A DNA stretch of 49,489 bases from Bacillota bacterium (GTDB lineage Bacteria; Bacillota; Clostridia; Peptostreptococcales; Anaerovoracaceae), in NCBI GenBank assembly GCA_017416795.1, contig JAFQBD010000034.1, positions 1 to 49,489 of the forward strand. The letters run 5' to 3'. The notes under the pieces are model-generated. The model ran no database searches, had not been told where the DNA came from, and was given only the letters and a program-made list of their open reading frames with translations. The translations under genes and the position numbers were made by a program. Below, piece after piece: positions 40,536 to 47,880 of this stretch (within the stretch, counting starts at the first letter, position 1; each line of letters opens with the position of its first letter).

Positions 40536-40564
40536 AAAATACAACTAAATATATAAGAATTTAG

Positions 40565-40595
40565 CCTGCCGGGGAATGATCTTCGGCAGGTTTTT
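40565..40595 (+). terminator. Terminator after the YgjV gene
   Basis: CCTGCCG (40565-40571) / CGGCAGG (40584-40590), then TTTTT. Separates this operon from the hydrogenase promoter. Confidence 0.92.
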
Positions 40596-40607
40596 GCTGT
40601 AAAACTC

Positions 40608-40657
40608 TTGAAATATTCTGAAAAAGTGCTAAAATCACGTTATGAAACTAGTTACAT
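40608..40657 (+). promoter_or_regulatory. Promoter and palindromic operator of the hydrogenase operon
   Basis: TTGAAA (40608-40613), 16-nt spacer ending in TGC, TAAAAT (40630-40635), an extended -10. The near-palindrome ATGAAACTAGTTACAT follows at 40642-40657, at the predicted start site. It differs by one base from ATGTAACTAGTTACAT at 25557-25572, and the flanking promoter is alike too. A repressor bound here would block transcription. It does not look like the usual Rex box. Confidence 0.75.
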
Positions 40658-40713
40658 AAGTCGGGCGTACCGATAATCTTGATACAAACATCAGAAAGGC
40701 AGGTGGACCATAT

Positions 40714-42573
40714 ATGAGCAGATTAGAATTCAGAGCTAAAGACAGAGCTCAAGTGGTTGTGGAAGGTCTATATGGAGACATAGAGAGAAGGATAATAGCA
40801 AGTCCTCCGGGACAATGTCCTGTTGATATGGCCGCATCATTCCTCAAGCTGTGCCATGCACAGACATGTGGTAAATGCGTGCCGTGCCGTGTAGGAATAG
40901 GACAGTTGCTGAAGCTGTACGATAAGATCCTGACGCTTAACGAAGAAAGCTCGATGGCTGATCTTGAGCTGATGCAGAGCACGGCTGAAGCAATAAGGGA
41001 TTCTGCAGATTGCGCCATAGGCACAGAGGCGGCAAATATGGTCCTCAGAGGGATCAAAGGTTTCAGAGAAGATTACGAGGAGCATATCCTGCGTAACAGA
41101 TGTGCAGACAATATCATAGCGAACAAACAGCCTGTGCCATGCGTAGCTAAATGTCCTGCAGGAGTAGATGTACCGGGATATACAGCACTTGTCAGCGAAG
41201 GCAGATATGATGATGCTGTCAAACTGATAAGAAAAGACAATCCGTTCCCTACAGTATGCGCACTTATCTGTGAGCATCCTTGTGAAGAACGATGCAGAAG
41301 AAAGCTGATGGATACTGCCGTGAATATCAGAGGCATGAAGAGGTTCGCAGTAGATAACTGCAGTGAAACAGTGCCTGTACCTGACAAGATGGATGACACA
41401 GGCAAGCGTGTCGCTATTATAGGAGGCGGACCAAGCGGACTTACTGCAGCATACTTCCTGGCGCTTATGGGACATAAGCCTACTATATTCGAGAAGAGAA
41501 GCCAGTTGGGCGGCATGCTCAGATACGGGATCCCTAATTACAGGCTGCCTAGAGAACGACTGCAGTGGGATATAGATGCTATACTTTCTGCCGGTGTAGA
41601 AGTGAAGACTGACTATGATGCAGATAAAGAACAGAGCATGAAGGAACTTATCGCTGATTATGATGCCGTATATATCTCCATCGGAGCCCACACTCATAAG
41701 TCCCTTGGCATCGAAGGAGAGTATGGGGAAGGAGTTATACCTGCAGTTGAAATGCTGAGAGGTATCGGCGATGATGCTATGCCTGATTTCAGAAACAAGT
41801 CGGTCGTAGTTATCGGCGGCGGTAATGTAGCTATGGACGTTGCCAGAACGGCCAAGAGACTTGGTGCATCAGAAGTCAACATCGTTTACAGAAGAAGAAA
41901 AGACGATATGACAGCACTTCCTGAAGAAATCGACGGAGCAATAGCAGAAGGCTGCACTCTTGTTGAACTGAAGGCACCGGTAAGGATAGAGCTTGATGCG
42001 GACGATGAAGTCAAAGCTCTCTGGGTACAGCCTCAGATCGCAGGAGAATCTGATAAATCGGGCAGACCTAGACCTGTGGCAGCTCGTGCAGATGAAGAAC
42101 GTATACCATGTCATATCATAATCTCTGCGATCGGTCAGGGTATCGACTATGCAGACTTCGAAGATTCAGGAGTTCCTGTAGTAGAGTCAAAGGGTCTGTT
42201 CTCTGCCAACAGAAGCGCATCCGTTGAAAAGATCGACGGAGTTTTCGCAGGAGGAGACTGCGTGACAGGACCATCGACAGTTATCAATGCTATAGCAGCA
42301 GGAAAAGTTGCTGCAGCTAACATAGATGAATACCTCGGATATCACCATGAAATCAGCGTAGATGTAGAGATCCCTATCCCTAAGCAGATGGATAAGAAAC
42401 CTTGCGGAAGAGCTGAAATGAAACTGAGATATGCCAACCAGCGCGGAAGCGACTTCCTCGAAATCGAACAAGGATTGTCGTTGGAAGAAGCTATGCAGGA
42501 AGCAAGCCGCTGCCTGAGATGTGATTATAACGGCTTCGGCGCATTCAGAGGAGGGAGGAATGAGAAATGGTAA
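40714..42573 (+). CDS. Hydrogenase-linked NAD(P)H oxidoreductase: NuoF-type Fe-S domain fused to GltD/NfnB-like flavoprotein
   Basis: 619 residues. Residues 1-125 match only the C-terminal [4Fe-4S] domain of NuoF/HydB (C52, C55, C58 in TCGKCVPCRVG, plus C100); the FMN- and NADH-binding part of NuoF is missing. Residues 130-600 are GltD/NfnB-like: cysteines for two [4Fe-4S] clusters (C143, C147, C182, C186, C190, C194), the FAD loop GGGPSG (237-242), then a NAD(P)H Rossmann motif VVVIGGGNVAMDVARTAKRLG with a YRRRK arginine cluster favouring NADPH. It overlaps the hydrogenase gene by 7 nt. Together they look like a glutamate-synthase-linked (group A2-type) hydrogenase in which this subunit takes electrons from NAD(P)H. 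Confidence 0.88.
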   Translation: MSRLEFRAKDRAQVVVEGLYGDIERRIIASPPGQCPVDMAASFLKLCHAQTCGKCVPCRVGIGQLLKLYDKILTLNEESSMADLELMQSTAEAIRDSADCAIGTEAANMVLRGIKGFREDYEEHILRNRCADNIIANKQPVPCVAKCPAGVDVPGYTALVSEGRYDDAVKLIRKDNPFPTVCALICEHPCEERCRRKLMDTAVNIRGMKRFAVDNCSETVPVPDKMDDTGKRVAIIGGGPSGLTAAYFLALMGHKPTIFEKRSQLGGMLRYGIPNYRLPRERLQWDIDAILSAGVEVKTDYDADKEQSMKELIADYDAVYISIGAHTHKSLGIEGEYGEGVIPAVEMLRGIGDDAMPDFRNKSVVVIGGGNVAMDVARTAKRLGASEVNIVYRRRKDDMTALPEEIDGAIAEGCTLVELKAPVRIELDADDEVKALWVQPQIAGESDKSGRPRPVAARADEERIPCHIIISAIGQGIDYADFEDSGVPVVESKGLFSANRSASVEKIDGVFAGGDCVTGPSTVINAIAAGKVAAANIDEYLGYHHEISVDVEIPIPKQMDKKPCGRAEMKLRYANQRGSDFLEIEQGLSLEEAMQEASRCLRCDYNGFGAFRGGRNEKW

Positions 42574-44288
42574 GCTTGACTATAAACGATCAAAAAATAA
42601 CAGTAAGCGAAGGCACTACCATTCTGGAGGCTGCTCGTGAAGTCGGCATAGACATCCCTCATCTCTGTTATCTTGAAGGGATAAACGAAATAGGTGCATG
42701 CAGAGTATGTATCGTAGAAAACAAAGGTATGGATACTCTAATCACAGCGTGCAATACACCTGTTGAAGAGGGGATGCAGATATATACAAACAGCCCTAAG
42801 GTAAGAAAAACAAGAAGGATAAATGTATCGCTCATATTGTCAGATCACGACTGCAAATGTGCTACATGTGTACGAAGCGGTAACTGCGGTCTGCAGAAAC
42901 TGGCTAACGACCTGGGACTGCTGGAGATCCCGTATGAAAATGTAGCAGAAAAGAATAAATGGAACTACGATGTTCCTCTCATCAGGGATGCATCCAAGTG
43001 TATCAAATGTATGAGATGTATCCAGATCTGTGATAAGATCCAGAGCATGAATGTATGGGACATCACAGGAAGCGGATACAGGACAACAGTAGGCGTAGCC
43101 CATAATGAGCCAATCGAAGAAGCAGACTGCGCTTTCTGCGGACAGTGTATAACTCACTGCCCTGTAGGTGCTCTCAGAGAAAGAAATGATACCGGCAGGA
43201 TGCTGGATGCTCTCGCCGATCCTGATAAGATTACTATGGTGCAGATCGCTCCTGCAGTAAGAGCCGCATGGGGCGAAGGCGTGGGACTTTACAGAGAAGA
43301 ATCCACCACAGGAAAGCTTGTAAGTGCTTTGAGACAGATAGGCTTTGACTACATATTTGATACGGTATATACTGCCGACTTGACCATAATGGAAGAAGGA
43401 AGCGAATTCCTAGAAAGATTCACCCATAGAGATGAATATAAATGGCCAATGTTCACATCTTGCTGTCCCGGATGGATAAGGTTTGTCAAAACTCAGTATC
43501 CTGAACTGGCAGGAAATCTTTCCAGCGCCAAGTCACCGCAGCAGATGTTCGGTGCTATCAGCAAGACATACATAGCTCATAAGCTGGGCATAGATCCTGA
43601 TAAGATTTTCTCAGTTTCCATCATGCCATGTACTGCCAAGAAGTACGAATGTGATGTGGCGGAAGTCAATGATGCAGACCACGGCAAAGATGTGGATCTG
43701 GTACTGACCACGAGAGAAATGGACAGACTCATCAATGCAGACAGGATCAAGGTGGAAGAACTGAAGGAAGAACCATTTGATGATATGTTCGGAGAAGGTA
43801 CAGGTGCTGGTGTCATATTCGGAGCGACAGGCGGAGTAATGGAAGCGGCTTTAAGATCTGCATACTTCCTGCTTACAGGCAAGAATCCTAAGATGGATGC
43901 CTTCAAGAAGGTAAGAGGAATGGACGGATGGAAAGAAGCCATCTTCGAAATAGAAGGCGTAGCCGTAAAGGTGGCAGTTGTCAGTGGTCTTGGCAATACA
44001 CGCAAGCTGATCGAGGCCATCAAAGCCGGTAAGGTCGAGTATGATTTCGTTGAGGTAATGGCTTGTCCGGGCGGATGCGCAGGCGGCGGCGGTCAGCCTA
44101 TCCACGATGGCGAAGAATTGGCAGAAACAAGAAGCAAGACCCTCTACGGTATAGACAGCACTGCCAAGATCAGATTCTCCCATGAGAATCCGACAGTACA
44201 GATGACATATGAAGAATTCCTTGAAAAACCATTGTCACATAGATCTCATGAACTGCTCCATACCAATATAGAAGAATGGGGACTGTAA
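42567..44288 (+). CDS. [FeFe] hydrogenase catalytic subunit, CpI-like (M3) architecture
   Basis: 573 residues. N-terminal plant-type [2Fe-2S] (C34, C45, C48, C62), the His-Cys3 [4Fe-4S] (H94, C98, C101, C107), two ferredoxin-type clusters (C145/148/151/155 and C188/191/194/198) and the H domain. H-cluster motifs are complete: TSCCPGW (297-303), MPCTAKKYE (353-361) and EVMACPGGCAGGGGQP (from 496), giving ligands C300, C355, C500, C504 and proton-relay C299, nearly the numbering of Clostridium pasteurianum CpI. So it is catalytic, not a sensory type. It needs HydE, HydF and HydG (encoded at 2587-6667). It overlaps the preceding subunit and a terminator follows. Confidence 0.96.
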   Translation: MVSLTINDQKITVSEGTTILEAAREVGIDIPHLCYLEGINEIGACRVCIVENKGMDTLITACNTPVEEGMQIYTNSPKVRKTRRINVSLILSDHDCKCATCVRSGNCGLQKLANDLGLLEIPYENVAEKNKWNYDVPLIRDASKCIKCMRCIQICDKIQSMNVWDITGSGYRTTVGVAHNEPIEEADCAFCGQCITHCPVGALRERNDTGRMLDALADPDKITMVQIAPAVRAAWGEGVGLYREESTTGKLVSALRQIGFDYIFDTVYTADLTIMEEGSEFLERFTHRDEYKWPMFTSCCPGWIRFVKTQYPELAGNLSSAKSPQQMFGAISKTYIAHKLGIDPDKIFSVSIMPCTAKKYECDVAEVNDADHGKDVDLVLTTREMDRLINADRIKVEELKEEPFDDMFGEGTGAGVIFGATGGVMEAALRSAYFLLTGKNPKMDAFKKVRGMDGWKEAIFEIEGVAVKVAVVSGLGNTRKLIEAIKAGKVEYDFVEVMACPGGCAGGGGQPIHDGEELAETRSKTLYGIDSTAKIRFSHENPTVQMTYEEFLEKPLSHRSHELLHTNIEEWGL

Positions 44289-44309
44289 AACCAAGAATCA
44301 AAATCAAAG

Positions 44310-44346
44310 ATCGGCGTCGATTTACGGCGCCGATTTGTATTTTTTG
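44310..44346 (+). terminator. Terminator of the hydrogenase operon
   Basis: ATCGGCG (44310-44316) / CGCCGAT (44328-44334), then TTGTATTTTTTG. The T-tract leads straight into the promoter of the next gene. Confidence 0.88.
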
Positions 44347-44355
44347 TGATATTAT
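44347..44355 (+). promoter_or_regulatory. Extended -10 promoter, leaderless transporter gene
   Basis: TGA followed by TATTAT (44350-44355). With the usual spacing the +1 is the A of the ATG at 44362, and there is no Shine-Dalgarno sequence in the six bases between (AGAGAC). No clear -35. Confidence 0.6.
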
Positions 44356-44361
44356 AGAGAC

Positions 44362-45783
44362 ATGGAAAAGACGACATTCAAAGAAAAACTTGGATATGGT
44401 ATAGCCTCATTAGGCGATTCGGTAGGCTACAGCTTCGCAGGAACATTCCTTCTGTTCTTCCTGACGACAATAGCAGGTATTTCACCGGGAGTAGCGGGAA
44501 CTATCATCGCCATAGGTGCAGTGTGGAACGCGGTATTCAACCCGATAATCGGATATTTGGCAGACAAGGTATGCACAAAATACGGCAGGAGGAGACCGCT
44601 TATTTTTGTGTTTACCATCCCGCTGATGCTGACCATGTTTCTTCTGTTTACCGACATACATATACCGATGAGCATCAAACCTATATATTACGGACTGCTG
44701 CTGATGCTCTACTGGACCAGCTATACAGGCTTCGTGGTGCCGTATCTGGCGCTGGGAGTAGATTATACGTCCGACTACGATGACAGAACTATACTCAGAC
44801 TGTTCGGATCATTCTTCAATATGATAGGCGCCATGTTCGCCATGGTGATGCCGACTCTCATAGTTGAATTTCTCGAAGGCTTCGGCCTTACGCCAAGTCA
44901 GGCATGGTCCATGACAGGACTGATGCTGGGTATAATAACTCTCGTTACTAACATGGCTACAGTGATAGCCTCTAAGAAAAAGGATATATGCTCTGAAGAA
45001 GAACTGATGCAAAAGGCAGAGCTTCGCGCGAAGCGGACGCAGGCAAAAAGCTCGCCTGAGCGAAAAACCCAAAGTGCTGATGGCAAAGGCGCACTTTGGA
45101 CTATAGTAAGAGAGTATATTACCGTAGCGAAACTAAAGCCTATGAGACCTCTCATCATAGCCAGCCTGTCAGCGCTGATAGGTGGTACGATGATCACAGC
45201 TGATATGGTGTATTATCTGACATTCAACCTGGGTATGTCTGCTATGGGAATCTCGGGATTCATGCTAGCTAAGACATTGCTGGGGATCGTATACATACCT
45301 ATCATGGCTAAGATGATAGCCGTGACCGACAGAAGAGACACACTTATGATCTCGTATATCATAGGATCTGTGGGACTGTGCTTGTCGAAACTCATAGATT
45401 TGCCTGCGATGGCTGACTTGGCTGTATACCTGCTCTTTGCATCTATATGCACATCCATCTACTGGCAGGTGATGCCGGGCGTGTTCTACGATGTTTGCGA
45501 ATACGACAGGATCAAAAACGGAAGGAACAGATCGGCTACTATCGTATCATTCCAGGGGCTTGTGGAAGCGTTGGCTGCCGGCATAGGTGGACAGCTTCTC
45601 GGCATTATCCTGGAGATGGCAGGTTTTATAGGGGAGAGCTCCGACCAGAGCGAAACAGCGCAGATCTGGATAGAGAATTCTACTACTGTTTTGCCGGTGA
45701 TCTTCTTCGTTATAACGATAATCGCACTATATAAATACCCGCTTGATAAGCGGGCATATAATGAGCTCTTTATTATCACTTGA
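44362..45783 (+). CDS. GPH/MFS-type sugar or solute symporter with an insert in the central loop
   Basis: 473 residues, twelve helices. N-terminus FKEKLGYGIASLGDSVGYSFAGTFLLFFLTTIAGISPGVAGTIIAIGAVWNAVFNPIIGYLADKVCTKYGRRRPLIF is the hallmark of the glycoside-pentoside-hexuronide symporter family (MFS_2). Substrate unknown. Between helices 6 and 7 is a stretch ELRAKRTQAKSSPERKTQSADGKGAL, encoded by a GC-rich palindromic repeat. The mRNA is probably leaderless. It follows the hydrogenase terminator directly but appears transcriptionally separate. Confidence 0.88.
   Translation: MEKTTFKEKLGYGIASLGDSVGYSFAGTFLLFFLTTIAGISPGVAGTIIAIGAVWNAVFNPIIGYLADKVCTKYGRRRPLIFVFTIPLMLTMFLLFTDIHIPMSIKPIYYGLLLMLYWTSYTGFVVPYLALGVDYTSDYDDRTILRLFGSFFNMIGAMFAMVMPTLIVEFLEGFGLTPSQAWSMTGLMLGIITLVTNMATVIASKKKDICSEEELMQKAELRAKRTQAKSSPERKTQSADGKGALWTIVREYITVAKLKPMRPLIIASLSALIGGTMITADMVYYLTFNLGMSAMGISGFMLAKTLLGIVYIPIMAKMIAVTDRRDTLMISYIIGSVGLCLSKLIDLPAMADLAVYLLFASICTSIYWQVMPGVFYDVCEYDRIKNGRNRSATIVSFQGLVEALAAGIGGQLLGIILEMAGFIGESSDQSETAQIWIENSTTVLPVIFFVITIIALYKYPLDKRAYNELFIIT
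45021..45100 (+). repeat. In-frame palindromic repeat in the GPH transporter gene, copy E
   Basis: Three stems in 80 nt: GCTTCGCGCGAAGC (45021-45034), CAGGC (45040-45044) with GCCTG (45054-45058), and CCAAAGTGC (45068-45076) with GCACTTTGG (45091-45099). The last shares GCTGATG.GCAAAG..GCAC with copy D at 33044-33063, in the same reading frame. GAGCGAAAAACCC precedes it, as GAGCGAAAC does in copy D. Confidence 0.6.
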
Positions 45784-45808
45784 TTCCAAGGCTTATAGGT
45801 GCTACAAT
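45780..45808 (+). promoter_or_regulatory. Promoter of the ACP-MBOAT genes
   Basis: TTGATT (45780-45785, overlapping the previous stop codon), 17-nt spacer ending in TGC, TACAAT (45803-45808). Predicted start near 45815. A small palindrome GGGCA-CA-TGCCC (45820-45831) follows in the leader. Confidence 0.75.
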
Positions 45809-45880
45809 CCTAGTGTATGGGCACATGCCCGCACAAAATCGCATATGATTTAGTAAACATAAAGAATGGAGAAATTAGAC

Positions 45881-46108
45881 ATGAAAGAAACAATCCTGGA
45901 AATCCTGACAGACATCAGAGGAGATATCGACTTTGAAGAAGAAACAGCTCTGATCGATGACGGTCTTCTCGAATCACTGGATATCGTAGCTATCGTTGGA
46001 GAATTCAACGAAGAATTCGATGTTGAGATCTCAGTTGAAGATCTGCTTCCTGAAAACTTCAATTCAGTTGATGCTATGGTAGAACTCATCACTAAGGCTC
46101 AGGAATAA
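45881..46108 (+). CDS. Acyl carrier protein (DltC-like)
   Basis: 75 residues from the ATG at 45881, with GGAG about 9 nt upstream; the in-frame ATG at 45866 has only weak signal. The phosphopantetheine attachment serine is S32 in DDGLLESLDIVAIVGEFNEEF. The surrounding acidic helices are typical of ACP and D-alanine carrier proteins. The E-S-L-D-I pattern and the following MBOAT gene point to the DltC-type, but the ligase (DltA) and DltD are not adjacent. It probably carries an acyl group that the MBOAT enzyme transfers across the membrane. Confidence 0.85.
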   Translation: MKETILEILTDIRGDIDFEEETALIDDGLLESLDIVAIVGEFNEEFDVEISVEDLLPENFNSVDAMVELITKAQE

Positions 46109-46134
46109 CCTAAGGAGATCTAGAGGAAAATCAA

Positions 46135-47730
46135 ATGGCTTTTACTTCATTTAACTTTTTAGTTTTTGTAGCAGTAATAGTCGCAGCATATTATTTGACA
46201 CCGATAAAAGGCAGATGGATGACTCTTTTGGCAGCCAGTTATGCCTTTTATTTGATATCGAGCCCTAAGACCTTTATCTTCGTTATTTTCACAACTGTGA
46301 TAACGTTCTTCGGCGGAAGATATATCGGACAGCAGAACGATGAGCAGAAGGCATATCTTGCGGAACATAAGGACGAGATGTCAAGAGACGATAAGAAGGC
46401 TCTGAAGGCAGAAGTCCAGAAGAGAAAGCGTAAGATGGTGGCATTGATCCTCATCGCCAACTTCGGAGTGCTGGCTATACTGAAATATTTCAAAACATAT
46501 ATAGAACTGGCTTTTGCAGCCATAGGCGGAGTGCAGTTGGAACTGGGGATACTCATACCGCTGGGGATCTCTTTCTATACGTTCCAAAGCGCAGCCTATA
46601 TCCTGGACCTTTACAGGAGCAAGATCAGTCACGATACTAACATAGCGAAGTTTGCTCTTTTCATGTCATTCTTCCCGCAGATAATACAGGGTCCTATAGC
46701 AAGACATGATCAGCTGGCAGCACAGCTCTACGAAGGACATAAATTCTCGTATGAGAACTTCACATTCGGTATGCAGCTGATACTGTGGGGCTTCTTCAAG
46801 AAGCTGATAATCGCTGACAGAGTTGCCATCCTGACATCGGAAGTATTCGAAAATTATACTGACTATGCAGGCGGCGTAGTGTTCGTAGCATTGCTGTTCT
46901 ACACTATTCAGATATACGCCGATTTCTCAGGCGGCATCGATATCGCCAGAGGCGTAGCTCAGATGATGGGTATCGAAATGAGCCACAACTTCATGCGACC
47001 ATACTTCTCAGAAAGCTTGAGTGAGTTTTGGAGAAGATGGCACATGTCCCTCAGCTTCTGGACAAGAGACTATATCTTCTATTCCATAGCTCTCAGCAAG
47101 TTCTTCGGCAAGCTGGGCAAAGATATGAGAAAGATCCTGGGTGACAGAGTAGGAAAGCTGGTGCCTGTTATCATCGCCCAGTATGCGACTTTCATCACCA
47201 TCGGACTTTGGCATGGCGCGGAGTTCAAGTATGTGGCATACGGTTTGTACAACGGTACCGTAATAGTGCTGGCACTTCTTCTAGAACCGTACTTCAAGAA
47301 GACTCTCGAGAAACTCCATATCAATACCGAGAGCAAGTTCTGGAAACTGTTCCAGATCGTGAGGACTTTCTTCATCGTAGTCTTCGGAAGAATGTTCGCT
47401 AAAGCCATGTCATTCAGTGCGGCACTGTACATGTACGGAGCCATGTTCAGACCTGATATGGGTGGCGGTTTCAGTGAAACTATTTTAACTCTGGGACTTA
47501 CTAATATAGATTTTTATATCATCCTCTTCGGATGTATCGTATGGTTTATCTTGAGCCTGATCCAGGAAAGAGGCGGAGATAAGGATAATACATATATCAG
47601 AAAGAAAATGGCAGAAATGGCTCTGCCGCTGAGATGGATCATCCTGCTGGCAGGATTCGCATGCGTTTTGGTGCTTGGTGTATATGGTCCGGGATACGAT
47701 GCGGCAGCGTTCATATATAGAGGATTCTAA
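46135..47730 (+). CDS. MBOAT family O-acyltransferase (DltB/AlgI-like)
   Basis: 531 residues with ten or more hydrophobic helices. The MBOAT core is clear: GISFYTFQSAAYILDLYR, FFPQIIQGPIARHDQL, FWRRWHMSLSFWTRDYIFY and the catalytic His360 in TIGLWHGAEFKYVAYGLYNG. DltB moves D-alanine onto teichoic acids and AlgI-type enzymes acetylate exopolysaccharides. Length slightly exceeds typical DltB (about 400), closer to AlgI-type proteins. The adjacent ACP favours a carrier-dependent donor. The expected SGNH partner (DltD/AlgJ) is missing downstream. GGAG precedes the ATG by about 17 nt, AGAGG by 8. Confidence 0.88.
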   Translation: MAFTSFNFLVFVAVIVAAYYLTPIKGRWMTLLAASYAFYLISSPKTFIFVIFTTVITFFGGRYIGQQNDEQKAYLAEHKDEMSRDDKKALKAEVQKRKRKMVALILIANFGVLAILKYFKTYIELAFAAIGGVQLELGILIPLGISFYTFQSAAYILDLYRSKISHDTNIAKFALFMSFFPQIIQGPIARHDQLAAQLYEGHKFSYENFTFGMQLILWGFFKKLIIADRVAILTSEVFENYTDYAGGVVFVALLFYTIQIYADFSGGIDIARGVAQMMGIEMSHNFMRPYFSESLSEFWRRWHMSLSFWTRDYIFYSIALSKFFGKLGKDMRKILGDRVGKLVPVIIAQYATFITIGLWHGAEFKYVAYGLYNGTVIVLALLLEPYFKKTLEKLHINTESKFWKLFQIVRTFFIVVFGRMFAKAMSFSAALYMYGAMFRPDMGGGFSETILTLGLTNIDFYIILFGCIVWFILSLIQERGGDKDNTYIRKKMAEMALPLRWIILLAGFACVLVLGVYGPGYDAAAFIYRGF

Positions 47731-47748
47731 ATATAATCAGTGAATTAT

Positions 47749-47770
47749 ATAACTATAAGATTATAGTTAT
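47749..47770. promoter_or_regulatory. Perfect inverted repeat after the MBOAT gene
   Basis: ATAACTATA (47749-47757), AGAT, TATAGTTAT (47762-47770). All A/T stem, so a poor terminator; more likely an operator for the next gene, or a weak 3' hairpin. Confidence 0.45.
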
Positions 47771-47798
47771 TTACTTCCAAAACAAGATATGATAGACT

Positions 47799-47840
47799 AC
47801 CCGAGTTGTGTGAAATAAACACATGATTCGGGTTTTTTAT
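47799..47840 (+). terminator. Terminator before the DASS transporter gene
   Basis: ACCCGA (47799-47804) / TCGGGT (47828-47833) with an inner GTGT/ACAC, then a run of six T. It lies 40 nt upstream of the next ATG, so it ends the MBOAT transcript or attenuates the DASS gene. Confidence 0.8.
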
Positions 47841-47880
47841 TTATTGATTAAATATGTTTAGAAAGAATTAGGAGTTAATA

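Noticed and set aside
40642..40657. Rex (NADH-sensing) operator before the hydrogenase
   Set aside because: ATGAAACTAGTTACAT does not match the Clostridia Rex consensus TTGTTAA-N4-TTAACAA; a different regulator is more likely.
40837..41697. 286-codon minus-strand frame opposite the fused hydrogenase subunit
   Set aside because: The plus strand encodes unmistakable Fe-S and FAD motifs; the antisense product is a composition artefact.
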